From Bostrychus sinensis (Eukaryota > Chordata > Actinopteri > Gobiiformes > Eleotridae): a stretch of 64,000 nucleotides of DNA. The notes under the pieces were generated by a model. That model did not search any database. It worked only from the letters and a program-made list of their open reading frames with translations, and was not told the origin of the DNA. The stretch covers positions 5,803,254 through 5,867,253 of the forward strand of contig CM036242.1 of the NCBI GenBank assembly GCA_020698575.1, in the 5' to 3' direction. The number at the start of each line of letters is the position of its first letter. The stretch's first letter is position 1. Positions 31,318 through 43,312 of the stretch are shown here, piece after piece. Made by a program: the position numbers and the translations under genes.

Positions 31318-31933
31318 GTGGTTATGCGCTAACTACTTCCACATTCGGCTAAACAGAATGATCCAGTTCCGGTCACAGTTTGTAAGTGAGCAGCCGGACA
31401 AGGGCAGCTTCAAAAAACATATTTATGTCGTACACATTGCAAAATAAAATCACCAAACTAACGTTGCTATGGACTAACGCAATTTTATCCTTCAAACAAG
31501 GGTTTTAGCATTTGTGTGTTAAATATTTAACTCATCACTGAGCGCAGAGACGGGATATCGTTGTGTCAATTAACTAAAGCCGTCACCCGGCGCACTTTAT
31601 TTCAGCAGATATAAAACACACAGCAAGTTAAATTACCTGATACTCAATCACAAACAACACAACTGCCCATTTTAGCACAGTCTTAATTTATTATACACCT
31701 ATTAAGGCACTTTGACGTATTTTTTATTTTCTACACTCTAAGGCTACAACCGTCGTTTTGAAGCTACTTTCACAGCTCTTGTGGCATTTTCAGATGTTTT
31801 TGTGCACACTGTGGCTGTTTTTGCATACTTTAGTAAAATTTTCCTGTGTGCTTCATATCTGCTGAAATAAAGCTGTGACCGGAAGTGGATCATTCCGTTT
31901 AGCCGAATGCGGAAGTAGTTAGCGCATAACCCC
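31318..31933. mobile_element. TA-flanked MITE with about 58-bp inverted ends, 616 bp
   Basis: TA on both sides (31316-31317, 31934-31935). Ends GTGGTTATGCGCTAACTACT and, in reverse complement, GGGGTTATGCGCTAACTACT, matching through CGGCTAAAC.GAATGATCCA. A second stretch, TTTCAGCAGATATRAARCAC, recurs at 31600 (direct) and about 31860 (inverted). A TA duplication suggests Tc1/mariner-type mobilisation. No coding. Confidence 0.8.
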
Positions 31934-31935
31934 TA

Positions 31936-32594
31936 TTGTTCTTCCACTAAAAACAACTGCCTGAATGCTGCCTTATTGTTAATAGAGGTATGTGTTCACT
32001 AATAGTAAAACTTCATCCATTCATTCAAGTCTGTTCTTGTTATTTAAGCACCACTTCCTCCCTGCTGCCCTCCCACTGAGCAGGAACAGATTGAGGCTGT
32101 AGATCCCTGGTCATAATCCTGTCTGCTTTCACATCACAGAGTCTAAAGCTGAGAGGTCCTCCACCTCTGACGACCTCTGATGAGTGGTAAAACTGTAGAG
32201 AGACTCCACATTTCTGTCTTAACAAGCCACACTGAGAGAATGAGTTCAGCTCTGAAACATACTGCTGTGCTGTGGCTTTTCACCCCAATTATTCTGCTAT
32301 TTCCAAATGTCAGCAGAGGCTCCGAAAACTCGACTTGAGCATTTTGACATATTGTGGTAACACTTCCTGCTTCCATGTGTTAAGTTGATTAAAATGTCAG
32401 TAACCAGTGAGCCAAATGATCTTGTCTTATTGTGAAGCTGCATATTATATCAGAAAACCAAGGCATAACCTCCCAGTGGCTAAAAAACTGAGCTTGAAGG
32501 TTGAAAGTTGTTCATTTTGATCATCTTTACCAATGTCTGGATACTTGTTTTTAAATGAAATGTGACCCTTGTACTCTCTCTGCACAGTTGCCAA
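31936..32594. other. Unassigned sequence
   Basis: Nothing recognised; overlapping short minus-strand frames (32040-32376) have no motif. Confidence 0.35.
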
Positions 32595-32602
32595 CCCATG
32601 TC

Positions 32603-33262
32603 TAGTGATGTGTCTTTCGTGTCGAGGCCTCGAAGCGTGTGCCGAGTAATCCAGATGGGTGTTTGTTGAAGCGCGTATCGATGCGCGTGTTGATGACGTA
32701 TGCAGTGACGTTCGAAGCCTCGGGAAGCGGCCGAACCACGTGACTGATTCAGGAAATGATTCGCGGGTTTGGAGCGCGATTCGAAATAAAAGAAACAGTG
32801 AAACGCAATGGATTCCCCCTCACATTTTATATATATCCAAACCTGTACAAACTTGCATTTGCATTTCTTTGCACACCGGCTTCATCTGTGCCCTGTGAAA
32901 GGGTGTTTTCAAAAGCCGGTGAAATATTGTGCAAAACAAGAAATCGCCTGTCTCCAAATACAGTGGAAAAGTTAATATTTCTCAGTAAAAATCAATAAAA
33001 TTGAATTTATCTTTATTCAGTTGTTGCATAAGCACGGGCATCAAGTAACACAAGCACAACTCACATCACAACGCTCTTACCAATTGCTTCCATTTTTATT
33101 CTTTTAACCTCACGATTTTATTTGACACTAAGTATGCTGTACATTTTTTGTCCACTTGATGGCGCAGTGGAGCAAACAAAACATCTTGAGGCATCGACCC
33201 ATGTGTGATACAGTTGGCTGCGATGCTTCAGTGCTTCATGAGGCTTCATCTCACCATCACTA
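32603..33262 (+). mobile_element. Non-autonomous hAT element, 660 bp, copy 2
   Basis: Exact 8-bp duplication CCCATGTC (32595-32602, 33263-33270). Ends TAGTGATGTGTCTTTCGTGT and, in reverse complement, TAGTGATGGTGAGATGAAGC. Same length as copy 1 and differing at only a few positions by eye, so both are recent products of one family. Confidence 0.92.
32756..32998 (+). pseudogene. hAT transposase C-terminal dimerisation region, copy 2
   Basis: As in copy 1, with SSVPCERVFSKAGEILCKTR and SPNTVEKLIFLSKNQ; the visible changes are S for N near the end and one extra codon. The reading frame being retained in both copies reflects recent common origin rather than selection, unless shown otherwise. No catalytic region. 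Confidence 0.8.
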
Positions 33263-33270
33263 CCCATGTC

Positions 33271-33880
33271 ATGCAAGATAATGAATAGAATTGTGATTTC
33301 TATAAGTTTTTGCTGGGGTGCATTAAACAAACACTTATGGAGAGCAACAACTGAACTCCAAACACACGTATCCTCCCATGACCAATACAGCTCTGTACTG
33401 GATTGTCGTCTATGGTTTGGGCCCATCACTCTGTGTAAATGACTGTATTTTTTTCTCTGATGGTAGCTGCTTGTGTGAGTGAAAATGGAAAATCAACCTT
33501 TGAGACAATAATGGCTCCAGAATATCTTTTAAAGCATGATTCATTTTTTTCCACTCAGACACATGTACAGCAATCAGGCAAAAAACAATCTCAGTCGACC
33601 ATTCCACAAATTTCTTATTTGTTAAGTTGCACCTAAGGCGAAGGGCTGTACACTCCTCCAAACTGAGCTTTTAAAGATGCACACTTAAAACCAAGGGGTA
33701 GGAGGAGTTGACCATGAAACGTCATGACATATATTCCTCATTTATAACCATTTAAGTGTTGTGACAGAGTTATTTTGTGTTTCGTTCACCTTGTGCTCGT
33801 TTAAAATTATAATGTAGGTTACATAAAATTAGCTTGTCTTATGGCAATGCGCTATGCCATGTATCTGTTATTTTGTTGCT
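33271..33880. other. Unassigned sequence
   Basis: Overlapping short frames on both strands at 33118-33661 have no motif. Confidence 0.35.
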
Positions 33881-33881
33881 A

Positions 33882-34850
33882 CACAGTAAAAAGTCAAGTG
33901 TTAAATTAACACTGTCAGTGAACATATACTGTAAAAAGGCATATAGCCAATAAGTTGTAGTAACTCCTTTCTATAATTTACTTCCACTAACAATTATGAG
34001 TTTTTGAATTTTAAATCATGTTAAAACTCACTGTTACAAGTAATTTGGTAGTTTAATTAAAAATGTAAGTACTTTTTCTGCTTAAAAATGTAATTTATTT
34101 AAACTTAGTGAAAAGTGTTCATTCAAATAATAAAGTTAAGTTGTGGATGAGAGAATCAGAGACCATGAGTGAAATCGACCTGACAAAAATATTGTCCTTA
34201 TGTATTTAGTAATAAATTTACCCTTTTAGTGTTAAAGTTTCAGGTAAAAATGAGCACTGTACACAGGGGAACAGTGCCACACATGACCTGATGTATTAAA
34301 GAAAAAACACTAATAAAATAAACTGCACTGGGCAGCTGTTGAATACTTTTGAGTCCTTTTAATGAACAATGAAGTTGAACTGCAACACTTAAGTATAATA
34401 TGCTTCTCTGGGCAAAATGTGGTGTTCAGTTATAAATTAGAGTTATATCCTTTAAAAATAACAAATTATGTCCCAAAAGATAAATTTAGAAATAAAAAAA
34501 GTTCAGCTGTACTAAAAACTTCATATATACACCATAGCCCAGTCCACATTGGTCATGGTCCAACCATGACTCAGAGGTCAACGCCCCTTCCCCTTCATTC
34601 TGTTACATAAAAAGACTGCATCTCCTATTTTTGTCAGGTCGATTTCACTCATGGTCTCTGATTCTCTCATCCACAACTTGACTTTATTATTTGAATGAAC
34701 ACTTTTTACTAAGTTTAAATAAATTACATTTTTAAGGCAGAAATTGTACTTACATTTTTAAGTTAAACCAGCAAATTACTTGTAACAGTGTATGGTCCTT
34801 ATCTGTCTAGTGTTAATATTTCAGTAATATTTGAGTTTTGTTTTAATGTT
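33882..34850. mobile_element. CACAG-type MITE carrying a nested CACTG-family MITE
   Basis: The outer part starts CACAGTAAAAAGTCAAGTGT and resumes after the insert with ATGGTCCTTATCTGTCTAGT; both match the order seen uninterrupted in the MITE at 59102 (CACTGTCAG...ATAATCCTTATG...TAGTGTTA). The inner element (33927-34790) is TA-flanked, with ends TACTGTAAAAAGGCATATAG and AACAGTG. It carries inverted core A (34262-34295) and core B (34542-34575). Confidence 0.7.
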
Positions 34851-34854
34851 CTGA

Positions 34855-35150
34855 CCAAAAGCTTTCTCGAAAAAGGAAGGTTTTAAGTCTAACCTTAGAT
34901 GAGATAAAAATGAGATGGAAACTTAAGCTAGAATAGTAGCTTGGTAACTAAAGACTCTACCTTCAACCTTTAGAAACCCTGGGAATGACTAGTACCCCTG
35001 CATTTTGGGACTGAAGTACTCTGGCACTAAAGTAAGATGTGGCCATACCATTTACGGCCTTGTAAGTCAGAAGAAGAATTAATGGAAGCTAACATATGGG
35101 GAATGTGTTGATATTCTTGCTGCTGCATTTTGAAATGCATTTTCATTTGT
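34855..35150 (-). pseudogene. L2-clade LINE C-terminal relic
   Basis: Minus strand: QNAAARI, LVPEYFSPKMQGY, SFPGFLKVEGRVFSYQA and LRLDLKPSFF, in the usual order for the C-terminus of L2/CR1-type proteins, with several stops. Heavily decayed. Confidence 0.5.
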
Positions 35151-36356
35151 GTATTGTTTCAGATCAGGTACAAAGATACAAAATCAGGCTGCAACTCCCA
35201 GCAGACATTTTAGACAGCACTTAAATGTCCCATATTGTGCTTTTATTTTCAAGCTTTTTAAAATCATTTTGGACACCTTTGCATCAGTATTTCATGTTTT
35301 ATAACTTAAAATAATGTATAAATAATGTGGAAAATGTTTTGGATTAGGTGTCTGGTGCCCTCTGCTGGCAACGGTGGGGAATGAACAGCACATGAATAGC
35401 ACATCTATTAGCAACATGACATTAACAGTTAGATAAATGAGCTGACTGCTTTGTAGTGACGGTGGTTTAAGGCTGAAATGATCAGAATGAGTCCGGTTAC
35501 GGTGTATAGGCTTTAGAAACATGCAGCAACACTTCCTGGTTTCACATGTCTACATCTGAGACTGAGCGTTTTCAGTCTTAAGCAGGGGACGGCCTCAGCA
35601 TACAGCATTAATCAAACATATGTGAATGAAACAAAAATACAACTCCAGTTCACTTTTTGAGGCGGAAGCAAGATTATATCACAGTTAAAAGCTCGAAAAA
35701 GTTAATTTTGCAGAAAAGGGAAGTCTAAATATTGTTTTACTTATCTGAAAAAGTGAAACAGAAAAAAATACATGTGTCTTATTGTAAAAGTGACCTCATA
35801 TCCACCATTCAATGTGACAGTGGCTGTCTCCTTGTGATAATAGCTTCTAAAATTAGACCAGGACCTGTTTAAATGCACGACTGAGGTTCAGTTCCGCAGC
35901 AGTGAGGGGAAATGAGATGCATTGTTTTGTGTGCCACCTGCCCCCTCCAAACAGGTGTGACTCCATCCCATAATATGATGAGGATTGCAGAAAGCTCTGG
36001 CAGGGCACTAAATATGAGTTTATGCTGCAAAATGAAGAGAGATTGCAGCTGATTGGGCCTGGTCTCTTCACAGTAATGTTGGTAACAGGTGGGTTTCATC
36101 AGACTGTACTGAACTGAGCCTTTCTGTGGTGGGACTGACACAAGGCAGTGTCTGTATGCAGAATATGATATTTTAGTTACCACCACTTAAAATTATTCTT
36201 TTGACTTTTCTTGTAACTCCATCCATTTTTATGATTCATAAAGATTATGCATTTATGTTGTTCTGTTTCCTTGTACAGTTTCCATGCAGTGCTCAGTAAC
36301 TGTACACTGGAGGAAGACGTGCAACATTTGTCCAAGCATTCATTACACTCAGCTCT
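35151..36356. other. Unassigned sequence
   Basis: Open frames on the minus strand at 35853-36186 and 36177-36590 overlap each other and contain no recognisable motif. No terminal repeats found. Confidence 0.4.
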
Positions 36357-36430
36357 GGAAAGAATAAGAATAAGAATAAGAATAAGAAAAACCTTTATTA
36401 GTCCCTCAGTGGGGAAATTGCATTGGAAAG
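36357..36430 (-). mobile_element. Rex1/Babar-like LINE 3' tail
   Basis: On the minus strand CAATTTCCCCACTGAGGGAC then TAATAAAGG and (TTCTTA)n. This 3' end with a hexanucleotide tail is typical of Rex1-type LINEs. Only the tail is left. Confidence 0.6.
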
Positions 36431-37559
36431 CAACCAACAAAGTGATATCGTTTGTTGAGTTTGTCCAAACTGTGTCATCAGTCTTGCACAAGCTGGCGCC
36501 CTCCTTTACTGGGTCAAAGTGGTCTCCTGAGAGCTGAAAGTGAGGTGAATTTGAACAGTCTGTGTCTCTCACTGTCCTCTCCCATTGCACCTCTGTCAGC
36601 TGAAGTCATCTCTGCTCAGACAGATTCAGTGGAAAGGTCTTTACTGTGAGAAGTGGCCACTTTTGGCTGAACATATATTTTTTATATTGTTTCTGAATCT
36701 CTGACAGCATCCATCACCCACCCAGCGATATGTAACAGTGGAGCAACTGGAGGCAGGTATTCTGTTTAGATAGCTGTGGCTATATTTATTTTTATATACC
36801 ACTACACATATTTATATGCCCCTTTCTTTTCTTATTTCTAAGTAAGGCTCTTTGCTTGTCAGTCTCAGCATTATATAGTTCACTGTTTTAGAAGTAGTGG
36901 GAGTTATAGGATATTTTAGTGTACATGTTACCTTTCAAAGTTTTGAAAGCTTGATGTAGCAAAGACTTTAAAAAGTCAACAGAAATCAAGGCTATGGCTA
37001 AAGGTTGGGACACACCCAACATCTGACCACCGTCAGATAAGGGAAAGGGTGACTGCTCAGTCACCTCATGTCGCCTCTGTTCAGCACAAAAAGTGTCTAC
37101 AGACACACAAAGTGACTCAGACCTACGTCCAAGCAGGTGGCACTCGTCAGTAAGCTCTGCCGGTAATAGGCTTCTGTACATAAACCTCTGCAGCACTCGA
37201 GTGTTTCACTCAAGTATTTGAATAATAATCATATGCACTGCATTAAGTACATCTTTTTACTGTAACAAATTATTATATATATTTAGGCTACAAGCTAAGG
37301 TAAGCTAACTGGAGCGAGTTAGCATCATAGATGTAGGAAAATTGCTAAATAGTTGTTAGAACAGAGGTTCCTTATATTTTAATGTTCATTGTGAGCTGTA
37401 TGACAGATTGTGAAAGGAGCACACGGCCAATCAGAGCATTCCTTTGATGCCAACACTGGCGCCAAACTCTCGAACCATGCAAGACAGCTGATCATCGTCC
37501 TGGTCTGTCTCAGCCTTAAGACCAAAGAAAGACAAAGATTTTAAGGAATCAAGTTGAGA
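36431..37559. other. Unassigned sequence
   Basis: No element or exon supported. Confidence 0.35.
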
Positions 37560-37862
37560 CTAGGACCAGTGCATCTTTACGTTGTCTTGACCAAGCAAGT
37601 CCAAGTACAGTTCTGAGTAATAGCTCAGTATTGCTGTAAGTGGATTTGGAGGAATCCTTATATGCCATACATTTGTCAGGGCATCAAAAACTGCCCCCCA
37701 GAAGGCCTGCAGTTTTTGGCATCCCTGTAACATATGCCCAAGGGCGGGTGACTCGCACTTGCATCAGGTCTCCTCTGTCCCTGGGAACAATTTTGCAAGC
37801 TCACTGTTTGACAAATGGAGTCTGTGAACAACCTTGAATTGTATTAACCCATGCCTCATACA
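37560..37862 (-). pseudogene. L1-clade LINE, zinc-finger RVT region
   Basis: Minus strand reads MRHGLIQFKVVHRLHLSNSE, LAKLFPGTEET, a stop, CKCESPALGHMLQGCQKLQA, then FWGAVFDALTN and HIRIPPNPLTAI. The V-H-R-L-H, C-x-C...H-M...C and F-W spacing is the zf-RVT segment after the reverse transcriptase of L1/Tx1-type LINEs. One in-frame stop. Nothing of the catalytic palm lies upstream on this strand. Confidence 0.8.
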
Positions 37863-38840
37863 CATTGATGATGTCTTATGGGTAATCTTTTATTACATGT
37901 TACCTTTTGCACATGCCTTTTCCCCTATTTCCTATACTTCTCTGCTTTCAAGTACTGGAAATACTGCAGTTTCTTCACATCATCATAGACATCATACAAT
38001 ATCTATTCACAAACATGATTTACATAACTTATTATTCCAAACAACCTCTGGAATAGCATTGGGCCGACTGTTACACGTGGACAATCATTATTTAGAGCCG
38101 ATATTCTCTCAACATTAGGTTGACAAAGAGTCACTTGGAGAAGGCTGTAATAATCAGACAGATCCTCAGTGCATTATCCGCTCCGCTGCGTGACATGGTG
38201 AATACTCTGGCTCCAATATTCTGTGATTTCTCCGTTCTGGGGAGATATGGTGTGGGATGAATTTCAATCTGAAGGTGTTTACAGATGGTAAGGAGCTGTC
38301 TGTGATATCTTATCTGAAGAAGTCAGCACCATTACACAGACAAATCAAACAGCCAAAGTTTGCTTCAGGGCTACAACAGAATCTACTGACCAAGAGTTCT
38401 CATCACTGTAGCTGACTTTGACTTTTTTGCATTGTTTCCACCGAACCGTATGGAACAGATCAATACGTTGTAACCACTGTGTAGGCCTGCATTTCTAATC
38501 TTGAGGGACCCCTGTGAGGAATAGAGCTCAACAGTGACTGGCCACAGAAGAAAAATTCTCATTCATTTTTTCCATTGACTTTTTGAGAAAGCCATATATT
38601 AAAAATTTAGCAGTTCAAGGGAGGCCAATCAACTACATGGTACCTCATGGCCATAAAATTGATTAATTAGGGACAGTTTTTGTGATCTTTAAAGATATAA
38701 CTGTAATTTATAACTAAATAACAGTTTACCTAGAGAACCATATGGTATCAGTGTTCACTAAAGGCAGTCTGACGTTTTTAACCACTGCCCAATACAGTTT
38801 GGGAGTAACCAGTTTATCTTATTATTGTGTTTTCTTTAAT
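37863..38840. other. Unassigned sequence
   Basis: A 94-codon frame at 37834-38118 has no motif. No repeats recognised. Confidence 0.35.
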
Positions 38841-39171
38841 ACATCAGGTCATGTGTGGCACTGTTCCCCTGTGTCATGGTGCTGCGTTCATTTTTACCTG
38901 AAACTTTAACACTAAAGAGAGCAGTAAGTTTATCGATTTCACTCATGGTCTCTGATTCTCTCATCCACAACTTAACTTTATTTGAATGAACACTTTTCAC
39001 TAAGTTTAAATAAATTACATTTTTAAGGCAGAAATAGTACTTACATTTTAAAATTAAACTACCAAATTACTTGTTACTATTAAATTACTATCAAAAACTC
39101 ATAATTGTTAGCAGAAGTAAATTATAGAATGGAGTTACTACAACTTATTGGCTATATGACTTCTTACAGTG
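38841..39171 (+). mobile_element. CACTG-family MITE, right half
   Basis: Starts within core A (ACATCAGGTCATGTGTGGCA), runs through TGGTCTCTGATTCTCTCATC and ends ATATGACTTCTTACAGTG followed by TA (39172-39173). Same arm as 34641-34790. The left half is missing. Confidence 0.7.
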
Positions 39172-39173
39172 TA

Positions 39174-39909
39174 CCTGCTCTTTGCAAAGGTTGTAGAAAC
39201 CTTCTCTAGAACACAAATAACACAAAAAGGATTATTAGAATCTCTGTTGTAAGGTTACATTGTGCAGCACAATTTACTGCACGATAAAATTCAGTCCTCT
39301 TCTTTTCTGACTCATTAAAAATGGAGCTCAGTGGTGTTCTCTAGTGTGCCCGCTGTGTAAAGGCCAGTGTGTGCAGCAGGATCACCAGAGCAGGTCAAAA
39401 TAACTGTAGAGCATTTTTATCCTCTTCATTAATTACACCTCAGGGTCCAGACAATATTTCTACTGCAGCAGTACAGTACTCTTCAGTACTGCAGTTCAGC
39501 TAGAAGAGTTTCCAGTGTCCAAATACAGTACGAGTGCGATGCTGCAGAAGTTCTCTCAACACATCTGTCATTTTCACATTCCCTCCATTTAATGAACAAC
39601 ATCCCCAGATAATAAACGTCCACCTGAGGCTGTAATGAGCCTAGGAGCTTTGTTTCATGTTCCACCAAATGAAACAAGTGCATGTATCTCATATACAAGT
39701 TTATGTGGATCTGAAATATGCTGTCTCGGTCAAATGCAGAATCAGAGTCAAGGAGAGCAAGGGCCCTTTATCAGTGCTTGCAGTTAGGGTAGAGTGGTAG
39801 GGTTTCTGTGCTGGCCTACCACTGTCATTGCAAACTTATAACTGCTGTAGTGATTCATAGTTGGTCAACTTTCGGGGCCCCCCCCCCTTCTGCTCTGGGG
39901 CCTCAAGTA
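39174..39909. other. Unassigned sequence
   Basis: Nothing recognised; a run of nine C's at about 39880. Confidence 0.35.
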
Positions 39910-40537
39910 TTTGCCAATTCACACCAAAGCAGCAGTAACTGCAGCGTCACGTCAGACGCGAGTGAACTGTTTTCTGTTTTAATCAATCTGACAATTCACA
40001 CTGGGGACATCTTACGAACGACTCGCTGCGACGCTACGCTCAAATTAGATTGGACTTCTATTTTTCGAGCGTCTGTGGCGATCTGCAGAGCTACAGCCGG
40101 GAAACACAGGAAACAGGCGTCAAAATAAACTTCCGCTACCCTTTCAAAATAAAGACTCACTGAAAACAACGCTAATGTAAACAACTGTGCACCGAGAAGT
40201 TGATTCTTGAGAGGGTGAAATGTAACGTAATTTTCAAAGCCAGGCAGCCATTTTACAAAGACAACCTGCAGAAGTAGAAGCTACAGAGCTCTGTAAAGAC
40301 AACTTTCTGTTCAGACAGTCTGTAAAACTCAGGGGGAAGAGCCACTTGAGCAGCGTTACAGCAGCAGCTCTGAACCTCTGTGAAGTGACGCTTTTAAACA
40401 GTACGCACGTAAAATGACCTGCTGCTGCCACGCTCTCGAGACGTTTTCGATGTGACTTCAGAGTTAGTGCTTCTGGCGACACAAGAAAAGTGAACTGAGA
40501 TGGAAAAATAAATTTTGTTGCTTTTGGTGTGAGTTCA
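39910..40537. mobile_element. Probable MITE with TTCACACCAAA ends
   Basis: TTCACACCAAAGCAGCAG at the left is mirrored by GCTTTTGGTGTGA at the right. The interior is unusually rich in CGACGC/GCGTC words (40020-40100), as in other fish MITEs with GTGTGAATTC ends. No exact duplication, so the boundaries are approximate. Confidence 0.4.
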
Positions 40538-42360
40538 CCCTTCAATCAATTAGTCAGTCAGACTTGATTTAGCACATTTCATACATATATAATGTAGCAC
40601 ACTTTCACATAAAATCAAAGAATTAGCAACATGACCTCTCCCACACACGCGCCGTCAGACAGCTACACTAAACAAAAAAGGTGTTTTCATTTTACGCTTA
40701 AACATATGAAAAAAATTAAAAATTCAAATCAAGTCAGACTGTGATTAAACTCTAACCAAGAAGGATTTAGTCATTAAGGCTTCAATCAATAAAGGAATGA
40801 TTATGCAATCTGCAACTAAACTGCATCATAAAGTACTTACACTTACTGCGTATTATCAGTCACTTAGAGCAGTTTACATTTGAATTAATCAAAGAAAAAA
40901 CACCTCCCTCATAGAGTGTATTGGAAATGTAAAATTTAAGCACACATGTATTTTATCATAACCCCACTCTCTATGTATTGGTACAATTATAAATGTGTGG
41001 AATCCGTTGAATGCCTAAGTTGTTTAATGCCTATAAAGCACCCTCTTGTGGGAAACTTTTTTTTTTTTTGTAAGTAAAGTTGCTTTGAGAAGTTCATTGT
41101 GAGACTGTCATGGCCGAAGTCGGGGAAGTCTTGGCCAACATAAGTTTGTGAGTTGCCATGTTGTGTTAATATACAATGTCTATTAAGCTATAATATGGTT
41201 TACAGTAAGGTCATAGATTTGAAGACGCAAGTAAAGCTAAAAACGAGCGTAAAAGTGCTGTCTACATACGTTAGCATTGGTTAGCGCTGTCTGCTATCGG
41301 TACATGCTAGCGATCTTTTGCTATGCTAATTAAGCTAATTGAAAATGCATGATTTGCTTACATTGTGAATTTGAATAATAATGTCCTTTTAGCACCTTAA
41401 GTCGCTGATGTATTCAGTAATTTTGATTGTTTATTTAGGTAGCAAAAAACTGTTAGTTCAGACATAATGAATGCAATATTCTTACCATTGCTAACATTTG
41501 TGTCCTTACCATTATTGGTATCTATGTCCTTACCATTGCTGGTAAATATGTTTCCTTACCTTTTCTAACATTTGTGTCTTATCACTGTTAGTACTTGTGT
41601 CCTGCAATCTATGCAGCTATCTATTATTTAAAATTGACTTGCCTGAAATGCCTTACTATTTTTTGTTATTTATATTTCTGGAAATGTAAATATGTTTTGT
41701 TAAGAATATTAGTATTAGGGAAAGTATGCAACTTTTTGTGTTTTGTTTTGTTTTGCTTTCTACCATGTTATATTGCTGTTGTTGTTGTTTTTTGTTTCAT
41801 TCACACTTGTTTGAGTAATCCTGTAGTCTCTGTCTCGTTTCTAAGGCCTCAGAACGCTCGGTTCCACAAATCCCCGCCCACTCCAGGAAGCACTGACCAA
41901 TCAACAAGCCCCCTACATCCAGTCTCCTCTCATTCATTTTACTAAAAAAAAACAGTGTACAGCTCTGTTTGCACTGATTCCTCAACAGTTCCCAATTCTA
42001 AGATCCACATAATGCTACCAGGAAATGGCCCTGACATTGTGCAATATACCAACTTCCAGTAGAGGGCAGGTTCCAGCTCAAATGATGACTTTACAAGTGT
42101 GATAAACATGTAAACAGCCTGGTACAAAAGATGGCTCTAGTCGCAAACATTAAGTTATTATTATGTGACAAATTTACGGGGGGTGAATTTTTGATAAATA
42201 TACGCGTTTACTCTGTGTTAAACCTTTGATTTTTAGCATAATTAATGAGGCTCCAACTTTGATTGACAGGACACCATCTTAGGCCGTGGCTACTTAATTA
42301 CGTGCTAAAAACAGCTATCACTACCCTCTAACACTTTGCATTGACTTTTTTGCTGCACAG
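40538..42360. other. Mostly unassigned; possible LINE tail at the start
   Basis: 40545-40620 (CAATCAATTAGTCAGTCAGA ... TTTAGCACATTTCATACATA) resembles the 3' end of an L2-type LINE on the minus strand. A T-run lies at 41059. At 41110 a short ATG frame (MAEVGEVLANISL) has no support. A 116-codon frame at 41595-41945 has no recognisable domain. Confidence 0.3.
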
Positions 42361-43312
42361 CAAAGTTTGGCACATAGTTTCTGGAAGTGTGCTCTGTCCT
42401 CATTAGCAACAAATCGCCCAAGAAACGTGGGAAGTTTTTGGTGAGTAAAATCTAAAATGCATGTTTGTTTAGCTCTACTTTAGCAACTCTGTAATACAAC
42501 AATGGGCTCTTAGGTTAGCAGCTATGCTAACGGCCTCTAAAGCTAATACCAGAGTTACCGAATTAGTTAAAGACTTTATAAAAATGAGACAGAAAAGTGG
42601 TATATACTAAATTTAAAAGAAATATTTTTTAATTGAGTAAAGATTTTGGAAAAATGCAACCTATAGAGATGATAGCATTACAATACTAACCTACTAAGTT
42701 GAGCCTTGCATTGATTTATTGCCTATTCTTTTTTTTTTTTTTTTTTTGGTACATAAAATAAAAAACAGGAAACGACAGAACACATATTTTCATAATTGAC
42801 GCTGACAGTATGTATTCATAGAGTTATGTTTACTAACCATGACAATAAAACACAAGTAAGGAGCAGACTAAAATAGATATAATAGATATAATAATGTAAG
42901 TATTGCCTTGTACTACCAGCTACTGGCTTTCATAAAAAACTCCAAAGGTTTGCAAACTTAGACTGTTAGACTCACAGATGATTATATGAATCCATATTAA
43001 GTAAATCTTTGTTATTGCTGCCTTCATAGAACAGTATTTTAATAAAGTTCAGAGTGTTAAGAGTACAGCTTTTTTACTTGTCTCGTTTTTTTCCTTTAGG
43101 TGACCCAGGCAAACCAGACCTGTGCATGAAGAGGGAAGACAGGCCTCCTACCACTTCTTCATGAACCATCCAGTCACTTTCAGACTATTTCACACACCAG
43201 AGTTTTGATCATTTTATAACTCTAGATGTGCAGTTCATGACAATATAACATTACTGTGTTACAGTGTTATTTCACATGCTCTGTTACACTTAACTGGATT
43301 AAAATAAAACAT
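42361..43312 (+). other. Possible two-exon transcript (weak)
   Basis: A donor context (GTTTTTG|GTGAGTAA at 42439/42440), a pyrimidine-rich acceptor (TTTTTTTCCTTTAG at about 43099) and a downstream AATAAA (about 43305) occur in order on the plus strand. The putative exons have only short frames and no family resemblance. It may be a transposon 5'/3' end or a non-coding transcript. A 20-T run lies inside at 42726. Confidence 0.2.

Noticed and set aside
35853..36590. Chain of overlapping minus-strand frames
   Set aside because: Frames overlap each other heavily, with no family resemblance or splice structure.
39910..40128. Plus-strand coding frame with a basic stretch
   Set aside because: CG-rich words typical of MITE interiors, no family motif, and it lies within inverted TTCACACC ends.
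41595..41945. 116-codon hydrophobic frame that could suggest a membrane protein
   Set aside because: The hydrophobicity comes from T-rich DNA (TTTGTTTTGT runs); no start context or homologous motif.
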